Assembly (NCBI RefSeq): GCF_900188395.1 | Contig: NZ_FZOB01000011.1 | Coordinates: 1 to 53,621 of the forward strand | Origin: Desulfurobacterium atlanticum | GTDB taxonomy: Bacteria > Aquificota > Aquificia > Desulfurobacteriales > Desulfurobacteriaceae | Reading direction: 5' to 3' | Length of the DNA: 53,621 nt | Part shown: piece by piece, positions 28,926 to 36,670 of the stretch | How positions within the stretch are numbered: the stretch's first letter is position 1 | How the letters are laid out: every line of letters begins with the position of its first letter | The notes under the pieces: generated by a model | Told to the model about the DNA's origin: nothing | Seen by the model: the letters and a program-made list of their open reading frames with translations, nothing else | Databases searched by the model: none | Made by a program: the position numbers and the translations under genes

Positions 28926-29252
28926 ATGAAAATTAAAAAGGAAACTCTTCTCTACACTCTTTTCCTTCTAATAGCAGGCGTTTTACCTGCTATGGCTGCA
29001 GAAGGTGCTGCAGCAGGAGCTGCTTCTGTTAAATCTGCTGCTGCTATGGCCGCCGGGCTTGCAATTGCCATTGGTGCTGCTGGCGCTGGTATCGGTCAGG
29101 GTATCGGTCTTAAAGGAACACAGGAGGCCATTGCAAGAAATCCAGGAGCTGCTGGAAGACTTACAACAAACATGTTTATCGGTCTTGCTCTTATTGAAGC
29201 TCTTGCTATTTACGCTCTCGTTGTTGCTCTTATCCTTCTATTTGTATTTTAA
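28926..29252 (+). CDS. atpE: ATP synthase F0 subunit c with N-terminal signal peptide
   Basis: 108 aa, about 25 longer than usual. The first residues ([19 protein letters not shown], then LPAMA) form a signal peptide with a cleavage site before AEGAAAG. The mature hairpin has [23 protein letters not shown] (loop with the conserved RNP) and the ion-binding Glu in [14 protein letters not shown]. The Na+-type Ser/Thr after that Glu is absent (EA), which favours protons. A signal-bearing c subunit is known from Aquifex. A strong terminator follows directly. Confidence 0.96.
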   Translation: MKIKKETLLYTLFLLIAGVLPAMAAEGAAAGAASVKSAAAMAAGLAIAIGAAGAGIGQGIGLKGTQEAIARNPGAAGRLTTNMFIGLALIEALAIYALVVALILLFVF

Positions 29253-29273
29253 TCTTAAAAGGCTATTATTAAA

Positions 29274-29298
29274 GGGGGAGTTAACTCCCCCTTTTTTT
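29274..29298. terminator. Strong terminator after atpE
   Basis: GGGGGAGTT/AACTCCCCC is a 9-bp stem followed by seven T on the plus strand. On the minus strand it abuts the stop of the convergent zinc-ribbon gene, so it is probably bidirectional. Confidence 0.9.
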
Positions 29299-29812
29299 AT
29301 ATATTCCTTTCCCACAAAACCCTTACAAATTTCTGCTCTTCATTGTACTTAAATTTAAAATCTCCCTTATACGCACTGTTAACTGCTTCACCAATATATC
29401 TTGCAAGATGCTCTGTTGTTGTTGCTATCTCAATTACAGGAATACCATCTTCCTGCTTCTCCTCTACCCATAAAATTCTCTGAAGTGGCCTTAAACCTGA
29501 AACATCATCAACAACATTCTTAATTCTATTTAAAATCTCCTCTTTATGTTTCTCAAGAAATTTTCCTTTCAATACTACTATTCCGCCAGGATACTTATCC
29601 CTTTTTCTTCTGCACGCCGGACACAAAGTTTTGTTTACATCTGAGGGGAAAGAACCTTCCACATCCTCCTTCCACTGCCATCTACCATCTTTGAAGACAA
29701 TACCGCACTCCGGGCACACAGTTGGTTCTGGATATTTCCTCCCTTCATAGTAAGGATTGTCACTTTCCCATGTGTACTCTTTTCTGCCTGCTGGAACATA
29801 TCCCTGTCCCAT
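29297..29812 (-). CDS. BCAM0308-type zinc-ribbon protein
   Basis: 171 aa soluble protein with two CxxC pairs, TVCPECGIVFKDGRW and TLCPACRRKRD, which can bind one Zn. The downstream YPGGIVVLKGKF and the C-terminal EIATTTEHLARYIGEAVNSA segment match proteins annotated as BCAM0308 family and distantly resemble the NMD3 zinc-ribbon/adaptor fold. Function unknown; the RNA- or ribosome-binding idea rests on that resemblance only. GGGAGG precedes the ATG. It is transcribed alone, toward the atp operon. Confidence 0.75.
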   Translation of the reverse strand: MGQGYVPAGRKEYTWESDNPYYEGRKYPEPTVCPECGIVFKDGRWQWKEDVEGSFPSDVNKTLCPACRRKRDKYPGGIVVLKGKFLEKHKEEILNRIKNVVDDVSGLRPLQRILWVEEKQEDGIPVIEIATTTEHLARYIGEAVNSAYKGDFKFKYNEEQKFVRVLWERNI

Positions 29813-29930
29813 GAAATACCTCCCATTTTTATTATTACTGTATTTCTAAATATAATTCTCACATTTGTTATTGCATATTAAAAAAAGAGATTGTATCTTT
29901 CATTAGTTTCAACCTCGGAGGCAAAATGCC

Positions 29931-31181
29931 GTGAAATTAAAATACAGAGAAAAGCGCAAACTTGCAGCAGCAAGAAGAAATTTTAATAGATTTATACCCG
30001 GACTTATCACAGGAGGTTCTGGAAACGACCCTGCTGGAATAGTTACTTACACTGCTGTAGGAGCAACCACAGGATATTCCCTGCTCTGGCTTTTACTGCT
30101 CTCAACCCCGATGATGATAGAAGTCCAGAATATGGCTGCTAAACTTGCTGTAGTAACAGAAAAAAGTCTTCCTGAAATAATCAAATCTATCTACTCAAAA
30201 AAGGTAACAATTTTTATAGTAACACTTCTTGTCATCGTAAACATAATCACAATAGGTGCAGATCTTCAGGGACTTTCAGAAATCCTTGCAATAATAACGA
30301 ACTCTAAAGCTGTCTATTTTGACGCACCTTTAACCGCTCTTATAGCTTACCTTGTAATATTTAGAAGCTACAGAACAGTAAAAAAAGTTCTTGTTTTCTT
30401 TTCATCCATCCTCTCTGTCTACATAATTTCAGCAATTGTTGCAAAACCTGATATCGGTAAAATGGTGATCAATACATTTATTCCTCACATAAAAGCAAAT
30501 CTAAGTTTTATAATAGCCGCTCTCGGTCTTCTCGGAACAACAATTTCCCCCTATCTTCTTTTCTGGCAATCATCTCAGGAGAGAGAAGAGCAAAAAACTG
30601 TAGTTCAGGTTGAAGAGGTCAAACTTGGCACCGTGGTCGGAATGGTATATTCAAATTTAGTGGCATATGCAATTATAGTAGCCGCAGCAGCGGAATTCTT
30701 CGGCAAAAATGTAAAGCTTGATACTGTAAAAGATGCAGCCCTTGCTTTAAAACCTTTTGCAGGAGAATACGCATTTGCACTTTTCAGCATAGGTATAATA
30801 TTCTCCGGGCTCCTTGCCATCCCGGTGCTTGCAGGCTCAGCCGCATACGCTGTTGCAAACACATTCGGCTGGAGGGAAGGACTGAAAAACAGAGTGAGTG
30901 ATGCAAAAGGATTTTATGCAGTATTTTTCGGTGCACTTGTAATAGGAAGTTTTATGCAGTTTTTCTCAATATCTACTGTTGACGCCCTATACTACAGCCA
31001 GGTGCTTGACGGCATTTTAATTCCTATAATTGTTGGAATACTTTTACTCTTGTGCAACAAAAAAGAGTTACTTGGTAAATATACCAACGGAATCTGGAGC
31101 AACGTATTTGGATTCATAACATTTTTCATAACAGCTATTTTATCGGTTATAATGGTTTATCAGATGGTTTCAGGAAAATAA
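29931..31181 (+). CDS. NRAMP-related divalent metal transporter with altered metal-site motifs
   Basis: 416 aa, about 11 transmembrane helices. The helix-1 motif is SGNDPAGIVTY where classical NRAMPs have DPGN, and the helix-6 region is GLLGTTISPYLLFWQSSQE, lacking the Met that selects transition metals (A-x-x-MPH). Such changes occur in NRAMP-related carriers that can use other ions such as Mg2+; the substrate here is not known. GGAGG (29917-29921) lies nine bases before the GTG start. A two-codon ORF (ATG CCG TGA, 29926-29934) overlaps that start. The two-component pair follows after one base. Confidence 0.88.
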   Translation: MKLKYREKRKLAAARRNFNRFIPGLITGGSGNDPAGIVTYTAVGATTGYSLLWLLLLSTPMMIEVQNMAAKLAVVTEKSLPEIIKSIYSKKVTIFIVTLLVIVNIITIGADLQGLSEILAIITNSKAVYFDAPLTALIAYLVIFRSYRTVKKVLVFFSSILSVYIISAIVAKPDIGKMVINTFIPHIKANLSFIIAALGLLGTTISPYLLFWQSSQEREEQKTVVQVEEVKLGTVVGMVYSNLVAYAIIVAAAAEFFGKNVKLDTVKDAALALKPFAGEYAFALFSIGIIFSGLLAIPVLAGSAAYAVANTFGWREGLKNRVSDAKGFYAVFFGALVIGSFMQFFSISTVDALYYSQVLDGILIPIIVGILLLLCNKKELLGKYTNGIWSNVFGFITFFITAILSVIMVYQMVSGK

Positions 31182-31182
31182 A

Positions 31183-32472
31183 ATGAATGGAAAAGTCTTA
31201 ATAGTTGAAGACGACTCTATACAGAGGGAACTGCTTGAAGAAAGTTTAAATGAAAAAGGATTTGTTGTAGTTTCTGCCTCATCAGCTGAAGAGGGAAAAA
31301 GTATTCTTGAGAAAGAAAATGTTGATGTTGTAGTAACAGATGTAAAACTTCCAGGAAAATCTGGAATTGCATTTTTGAAAGAGATAAAAAATACCCGCCC
31401 TGAAACCGAAGTTGTAATTATCACAGCTTTCAGCAATATAGAGGACGCCGTTGAAGCTATAAAAGCAGGTGCCTTTCACTATATCACCAAACCTTACGAT
31501 ATAGATGTTCTTACAAATCTTCTAAACAAGTGCTGCGAACTTTCCCGCCTGAGAAAGAAGCCGGAAAGTTCCGATTTCATTTTCAAATCTCCTGTAATGA
31601 AAAACCTTATCTCCACAGTAAATATTTTCGCAAAAAGCGATGCACCGATTTTAATAACAGGCGAGAGCGGCACAGGTAAAGAGGTAATAGCAAGATACAT
31701 CCATAAGATAAGCGAACGGAAAGGAAAATTTATACCCGTTAACTGCACATCAATCCCGGAAAACCTTTTTGAAAGCGAACTTTTCGGATATGAAAAAGGA
31801 GCGTTTTCAGGAGCAACAAAATCAAAACCGGGTTTAATAGAAGAAGCAGATAAGGGAACACTGTTTCTTGATGAAATAGGAGACTTACCCCTTTACCTGC
31901 AGGCAAAACTTTTAAGATTTCTTCAGGAAAAAGAGGTTAGAAGAGTTGGTGGACTTTCCACCAGAAAAGTTGATGTAAGAATCGTTGCCGCAACAAACAG
32001 AAATCTTGAAGAAGCTGTAAAAAAGGGGGAATTTAGAGAAGACCTGTTTTACAGACTTAACGTTTTAAGAGTTGAAATCCCACCTTTAAGAGAAAGGAAA
32101 GAAGACATAGTGGAACTTACAGGATTTTTCCTTAAAAAATTCAATACTAAATACGGTAAAAAGGTAATTCTGTCAAAAGATGCTTTAAACACACTGTTAA
32201 ACTACACTTTCCCCGGAAATGTAAGAGAACTTGAAAACATCATCCACAGAGCTGTCCTAATAGCTGAAAATGAAATCACCTCCGAACATCTATTAATAAA
32301 ATCAAACTCATCTGATATTAGAAAAACTCTACCTGAGCAGATTGAAGAACTTGAAAAAAAACTCATAAAAGAAGCCCTTGAGAAAGCAGGGTATGTTCAA
32401 ACTAAAGCGGCAAAACTTCTTGGAATAGATGAGAAATCCTTAAGATATAAGCGGAAAAAGTATGGAATATAG
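31183..32472 (+). CDS. NtrC-family sigma-54-dependent response regulator, GAFSGA variant
   Basis: 429 aa. The receiver domain (1-~120) has the acidic pair EDD near the N-terminus, phospho-acceptor Asp in VVTDVKLPGKSG (~residue 53), and the Lys in YITKPYD. The AAA+ domain (~135-370) has Walker A GESGTGKE, Walker B LFLDEIGDLP, and GAFSGA where the sigma-54 contact loop is normally GAFTGA. The Fis-type helix-turn-helix is at the C-terminus (TKAAKLLGIDEKSLRYKRKK). Its start is two bases after the transporter stop, and its end overlaps the histidine kinase gene. Confidence 0.93.
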   Translation: MNGKVLIVEDDSIQRELLEESLNEKGFVVVSASSAEEGKSILEKENVDVVVTDVKLPGKSGIAFLKEIKNTRPETEVVIITAFSNIEDAVEAIKAGAFHYITKPYDIDVLTNLLNKCCELSRLRKKPESSDFIFKSPVMKNLISTVNIFAKSDAPILITGESGTGKEVIARYIHKISERKGKFIPVNCTSIPENLFESELFGYEKGAFSGATKSKPGLIEEADKGTLFLDEIGDLPLYLQAKLLRFLQEKEVRRVGGLSTRKVDVRIVAATNRNLEEAVKKGEFREDLFYRLNVLRVEIPPLRERKEDIVELTGFFLKKFNTKYGKKVILSKDALNTLLNYTFPGNVRELENIIHRAVLIAENEITSEHLLIKSNSSDIRKTLPEQIEELEKKLIKEALEKAGYVQTKAAKLLGIDEKSLRYKRKKYGI

Positions 32473-33613
32473 AAGCAGACTTAAAATAGTTGTCCCTGTC
32501 ATATTAACACTGACTCTTATGGGAGTTTTCAGCTTTAACTTTTACAGACTTAAGACCGAATGGGAAAATTTTTTCACATCAACCATCAACAATGAATTGA
32601 AACGGGTAAAATCTATGGTTGAAAGCACCGTGGAAAGTGGAGGTGATCCGGTTAGTTCACTTTCATCATACATGGAAAACTCAAGCCTTTTAAAAGGAGC
32701 AAAGATTAAACTTTACGATAGGACCGTAAAAGTTCCAGGATCAAATTTTGAAAAAAATTTTATGGAAAGAAAAATAGACTTTAAAAACTTCTCGGTAATA
32801 CTATACTTTGACATATCAAAGGAAAAAGAGATAAACACCCATATATTAAATCAGTTTCTCATAGCCACAGCTATAAGCATTGCCCTCATTGCAGGAATTT
32901 TCCTATCCCTTAAACTCTATTTTGACGAAAGAGAAAGTCTGAGCAGAGAAACAGCAGAAAAAGAACGCCTTAAAAGCATCTCAATAGCGATCTCCTCAAT
33001 ACTTCACGAAGTAAAAAATAGCTTAAGCAGATTAAACATGATAGCTTATAGAATAGCAACAAAAAAAGACCTAAAATATGCAGAAATACTTCAAAAAGAG
33101 GTCCAGCAACTATCAAAATTTATAGATGAGGCAGCTGCCCTGAACAAACCTTTAAAACTGAATGTGAAAAAGTTAAACATTAAAGATATTATTGATGAAG
33201 CTGTTAAAGAGTTTAAAGAACTGACTTCATTGAAAGGGATAGAAATTATCTGTAAAGCAGAGAATATCTTTACTAAAGGGGATAAAAATCTTCTAAAAAG
33301 TGCACTAAGAAACATAATCAAAAACGGCATAGAAGCTCTTGATGTTTCAAACAAAAAAGAGAAAAAACTTATAATAGAGACAAAGAAAGGGAAAAACAGT
33401 CTCAAAATAATAATAAAAGATAACGCAAATATTCCGTGGAAAGAGGATGAACTATTTTCCCCTTTTAAAACCACCAAGGAAAAAGGTTTCGGCATTGGAC
33501 TTTTCAGCGTTAAAAGAATAATAAAAGCTCACAATGGAACAGTTAAAGCTTACAAAAGTAAAGGTTACTCGGTATTTGAAATAACTATCCCTATAACCAC
33601 TGCTTCTTCCTGA
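32462..33613 (+). CDS. Membrane sensor histidine kinase (partner of the 31183 regulator)
   Basis: 383 aa. TM1 (~residues 9-28), a short periplasmic sensor (~29-125) and TM2 (~135-158) are followed by the dimerization helix with SILHEVKNSLSRL (phospho-His) and an HATPase_c domain with IIKNGIEAL (N box), KDNANIPWKED (weak G1) and GFGIGLFSVK (G2). It overlaps the regulator gene by 11 bases, so the two form a pair. Stimulus unknown; the transporter upstream may hint at metal or ion status. The 3' end overlaps the convergent corA-like gene by 23 bases. Confidence 0.92.
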   Translation: MEYRSRLKIVVPVILTLTLMGVFSFNFYRLKTEWENFFTSTINNELKRVKSMVESTVESGGDPVSSLSSYMENSSLLKGAKIKLYDRTVKVPGSNFEKNFMERKIDFKNFSVILYFDISKEKEINTHILNQFLIATAISIALIAGIFLSLKLYFDERESLSRETAEKERLKSISIAISSILHEVKNSLSRLNMIAYRIATKKDLKYAEILQKEVQQLSKFIDEAAALNKPLKLNVKKLNIKDIIDEAVKEFKELTSLKGIEIICKAENIFTKGDKNLLKSALRNIIKNGIEALDVSNKKEKKLIIETKKGKNSLKIIIKDNANIPWKEDELFSPFKTTKEKGFGIGLFSVKRIIKAHNGTVKAYKSKGYSVFEITIPITTASS

Positions 33614-34535
33614 AATAGGCAAGAAATCCAAAGCTCATAAGAGCCATCATTCCTGTAACTATCAGAAGCCCTAAATGGGAGTCAGCAAACGGAAGGTCAA
33701 CAATATTCATTCCGTAATATCCAGAAATCATGGTTATAGGTGCAAAAACGGTCATTATTATAGTCAGAGTTTTCATAATATCGTTAAGCTTAAACTCAAC
33801 AAGAGAAGAAAAAACAGAGAAAATGTTCTGAAGCATTTCATGAAGCGTATCTATATGGTCATAAAGCATAACAAGCTCATCAGCCACATCCCTTAAAAAA
33901 TGGATGCTCTGAGTTTTTCCAAATCGCGGAAGAGAGGAAAGAAAAGAACGAAAAACATCTCTCAACTGCTTCACCGTTCTCCTTAAAGAGATAATCTCAA
34001 AGCTAAGGTCTGAAATATCTTCAAGAAGCTCCGGGTTCTGCTCCCGGAAAACTTTAACCTCAATATCATCAAGCTGTCTTTCAAGAGTTAATGCAACTTT
34101 CTTACATCTATCAACAACAGTACTTGATATAAGCCAGAAAATTTTATCTGGAGTAATATCTTCCGGTTCTTCAAGTGAAAGTTCTATTTTTGTCTCTTCA
34201 AAAAGTTTTCTGCTTCCGATAGTAACAATCAGATCTTTCGTCCAGAAGATAGAAAACTTTCTCTTTCTACTGATTCTACCATCAAAATAGATAAGAAGGA
34301 TAAATACGTAACTCTCAAAAGTTTCCGCTTTAGGTCTATCTTCAAGAATAACATCCTCTATTGAAAGTTCATTTATCTTCAGTTTCTCAAGTAGAAAATC
34401 CTCAATATCTTCCCTCATGTTTCTAAAATGGATCCAGAGCGGTTTCTTTTCAAGAATTTCAGCTAATTCATCAATAGAAACAGTTTGACTTTTAACTCCT
34501 TCATCCGTTTTAAACACAACCCAACATTTTTCCAT
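33591..34535 (-). CDS. CorA-family magnesium/cobalt transporter
   Basis: 314 aa. The long cytoplasmic N-terminal domain with coiled helices ends in two C-terminal transmembrane helices. The signature YGMN lies between them (ISGYYGMNIVDLPF), which is the selectivity loop of CorA channels. AGGAAA precedes the ATG at 34535. It is the last gene of the leftward rpsO-pnp operon and abuts DUF2148. Mg2+ is the most likely cargo; Co2+ or Zn2+ are alternatives in the family. Confidence 0.93.
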   Translation of the reverse strand: MEKCWVVFKTDEGVKSQTVSIDELAEILEKKPLWIHFRNMREDIEDFLLEKLKINELSIEDVILEDRPKAETFESYVFILLIYFDGRISRKRKFSIFWTKDLIVTIGSRKLFEETKIELSLEEPEDITPDKIFWLISSTVVDRCKKVALTLERQLDDIEVKVFREQNPELLEDISDLSFEIISLRRTVKQLRDVFRSFLSSLPRFGKTQSIHFLRDVADELVMLYDHIDTLHEMLQNIFSVFSSLVEFKLNDIMKTLTIIMTVFAPITMISGYYGMNIVDLPFADSHLGLLIVTGMMALMSFGFLAYFRKKQWL

Positions 34536-34537
34536 AT

Positions 34538-35053
34538 CTATTTCCTGTCAAAAAAGATACTCTTTCCTGAAACAGAAAGAGGAATCCCATAACCCACTTT
34601 AATCTCTTCTGGAATAAACCTTCCTTCAATAGCCGCCTTCCCAAAAGAAAACATTATTCTGTTATCAATTCTGTGGTCAGCAGCAACAGAAACGGCAGAA
34701 CCTACAGCTATACCGAGATCTCCTATAGCATAGGCACAGTAAAACCCTTTTTTGACAGAGTCAATACAGTTTAAAGCTCCACAAAAACCACAATTGGGAA
34801 CATTTCTTGGAGCAATCTTTGTTCCTATAAAAACAACTACAGGAGAATCAATAACATTTTTTCCATCCCTTATAAAAAATGGAATATTTTTCTCCCTTCC
34901 TATCTCAATCATAAACTCAGCAACTCTATCTTTTCTATCTCCTGTAAAAATATCAACATATAAAAGATTAACACCTCTTCCTTTAGGAGCTGTAACGGCT
35001 GCAGCACACATAAGCTCTGCAACTGTCATAACAGCATTTTCAATAAACCTCAT
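34538..35053 (-). CDS. DUF2148 ferredoxin-like domain protein
   Basis: 171 aa from the ATG at 35053, preceded by AGGAGG; an upstream in-frame ATG at 35092 lacks a ribosome site. VPNCGFCGALNC and FYCAYAIGDLGIAVGSAVSVAADHRIDNRIMF are characteristic of DUF2148, often annotated as ferredoxin-domain proteins in anaerobes. The clustered cysteines could hold an Fe-S cluster. Biochemical role unknown. It sits between the rhomboid and corA-like genes. Confidence 0.85.
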   Translation of the reverse strand: MRFIENAVMTVAELMCAAAVTAPKGRGVNLLYVDIFTGDRKDRVAEFMIEIGREKNIPFFIRDGKNVIDSPVVVFIGTKIAPRNVPNCGFCGALNCIDSVKKGFYCAYAIGDLGIAVGSAVSVAADHRIDNRIMFSFGKAAIEGRFIPEEIKVGYGIPLSVSGKSIFFDRK

Positions 35054-35102
35054 TGTCCCTCCTGATGAAATTTCCAGAAAAATAATAAACAATTAACAGA
35101 TG

Positions 35103-35792
35103 CTATTCAATTACTTTTAAAGGCCTCCCTTTAAAAGTAATTGCAAACCTCGTTATAAGCATACCAACTATAAATCCGCCAATATGGGCAAACCAGGCAA
35201 CCCCTACTCCGTTAACAGATGTAGAAGCAAGAAGGCTCAAAAATTGCATTAAAAACCAAAAAAGTATCCAGATATAAGCAGGAACAACTATCAGGTCAAC
35301 AAAAAAACCTAAAAAAACAAGAGTAACTATTTTAGCATTGGGATAAAGGACAAAATAGGCTCCAAGAACACCGCTTATAGCTCCTGAAGCACCTATTAAA
35401 GGGGCTACAGAGTCAGGATATGCAAAAACCTGCATAAGAGCAGCCATTACACCGCAGAAAGTGTAAAAGATAAAAAACTTTAACTTTCCAAAATAATCCT
35501 CAACGTTATCACCAAATATCCACAGAAACAGCATATTCCCGATTATATGGAAAAAACCTCCATGAAGATACTGATGACTGATAAGATTCCCGTAAGGGGT
35601 AAGAGGATCAGGGGGAGGAATATCAACTCCTCTAACTATTTCATAGGGAATTACACCGAAAGCGTGAAAAAGATAAACAACATTTCTGCCCATTGAAAGC
35701 TCAAAAAGAAAAATAATAACGCAAATGACAATTATGTAGGTTGTAACAACAGGCACCGTTCTGCTTTTATTTAAATCCTTTAAAGGTATCAC
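35103..35792 (-). CDS. Rhomboid-family intramembrane serine protease
   Basis: 229 aa with six or seven transmembrane helices. The HxxGNMLFLWIFGDNVED segment (oxyanion/His-Asn), catalytic Ser in LIGASGAISGVLGAYF and catalytic His in FAHIGGFIVGMLI complete the Ser-His dyad. It also has a long first loop with PPPDPLTPYGNLISHQYLHGG. The start is GTG at 35792 with AAGGAG ten bases upstream that overlaps the dUTPase stop region. Substrates are unknown. Confidence 0.94.
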   Translation of the reverse strand: MIPLKDLNKSRTVPVVTTYIIVICVIIFLFELSMGRNVVYLFHAFGVIPYEIVRGVDIPPPDPLTPYGNLISHQYLHGGFFHIIGNMLFLWIFGDNVEDYFGKLKFFIFYTFCGVMAALMQVFAYPDSVAPLIGASGAISGVLGAYFVLYPNAKIVTLVFLGFFVDLIVVPAYIWILFWFLMQFLSLLASTSVNGVGVAWFAHIGGFIVGMLITRFAITFKGRPLKVIE

Positions 35793-35806
35793 CTATCCAC
35801 ATCTCC

Positions 35807-36670
35807 TTACTTTCCGGTACTTCCAAATCCTCTTTCCCCTCTCAAAGTTTCATCAAGGGAAGAAACCTTCTTTACCTCAAGAGGATAAAACCTTCTTGGA
35901 ATAAGCTGAACAGCCCGCCACGGAAGCTCTGGAAACTCTTTTGAATGGTCAATCCTGACAAGAGGAACTTTAATTGTGCCTCTATACGTCATATCTATAA
36001 TACCTACAGAGTTTGCAAGAATAAAACCGCTTTTATATATGCTTGAACGGGGAACAAGGTCAAGATAATATCCGGCAGGAGGTTTTACTTTAACTTTCGT
36101 ATCAAAAAGATAAACATCTCCTGATTGCTTTACAACTTCAACAAGATACAAATCCCAGCCACTGTCAGAAATTCTCTTTTTAAAAGGAGGAATTCCCCCT
36201 TCTTCTACAGAAACCTCTATAAACTTTCTTTTCCAATCTCCTCCATAAAGAAAGGAGAGAAACTTTTCAAAATGGTATTCCGATCTTTCCCCTTTAGATT
36301 CATCATATATAGCATGTAAGAAGAGAACAGCTCCATCTCCTTTAAGAAAAAAACCCTCTCCTGCCTCATAAGGAGAAAAAGGAGAAAGAATCTCTGCTAT
36401 CTTTTTAGAAAACCGGGGAACAGACGGAATAAAAACCGTCTTATTTCCCCACACACCGCTTGCTTCAAAAATACCTTTAACAAACTCAATATCCACAGAA
36501 AAACCTTCAGGAAAAGAGTAAAGGGAATAGATAAATTCTTCTCCCTCTCTTTTTAAATTTCCACCTAAAATGCTATGAATCTTAACAGCTACATCAAGGA
36601 ATCTCTCATCAAACACTATATTTAGGCCTTTTCCATAAACCCAGCCAGCCGCCCAGTTAAAACCGTTCAC
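35807..36670 (-). CDS. dUTPase with N-terminal degenerate LAGLIDADG-like domain
   Basis: 287 aa, twice the length of a normal dUTPase. The C-terminal half has all five dUTPase motifs: SDSGWDL (168-174), PRSS (207-210), GIIDMTYRG (223-231), RAVQLIP (252-258) and RGERGFGSTG (277-286). It should hydrolyse dUTP to dUMP. The N-terminal ~150 residues show two LAGLIDADG-like motifs, AAGWVYGKG (7-15) and VKGIFEASG (64-72). Each is followed by a short beta/alpha run, and FEKFLSFLYGGDW closes the domain. The catalytic acidic position is Lys in the first and Ser in the second, so nuclease activity is not expected. GTG start directly after the pnp stop, with GGAGG upstream. Confidence 0.8.
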   Translation of the reverse strand: MNGFNWAAGWVYGKGLNIVFDERFLDVAVKIHSILGGNLKREGEEFIYSLYSFPEGFSVDIEFVKGIFEASGVWGNKTVFIPSVPRFSKKIAEILSPFSPYEAGEGFFLKGDGAVLFLHAIYDESKGERSEYHFEKFLSFLYGGDWKRKFIEVSVEEGGIPPFKKRISDSGWDLYLVEVVKQSGDVYLFDTKVKVKPPAGYYLDLVPRSSIYKSGFILANSVGIIDMTYRGTIKVPLVRIDHSKEFPELPWRAVQLIPRRFYPLEVKKVSSLDETLRGERGFGSTGK

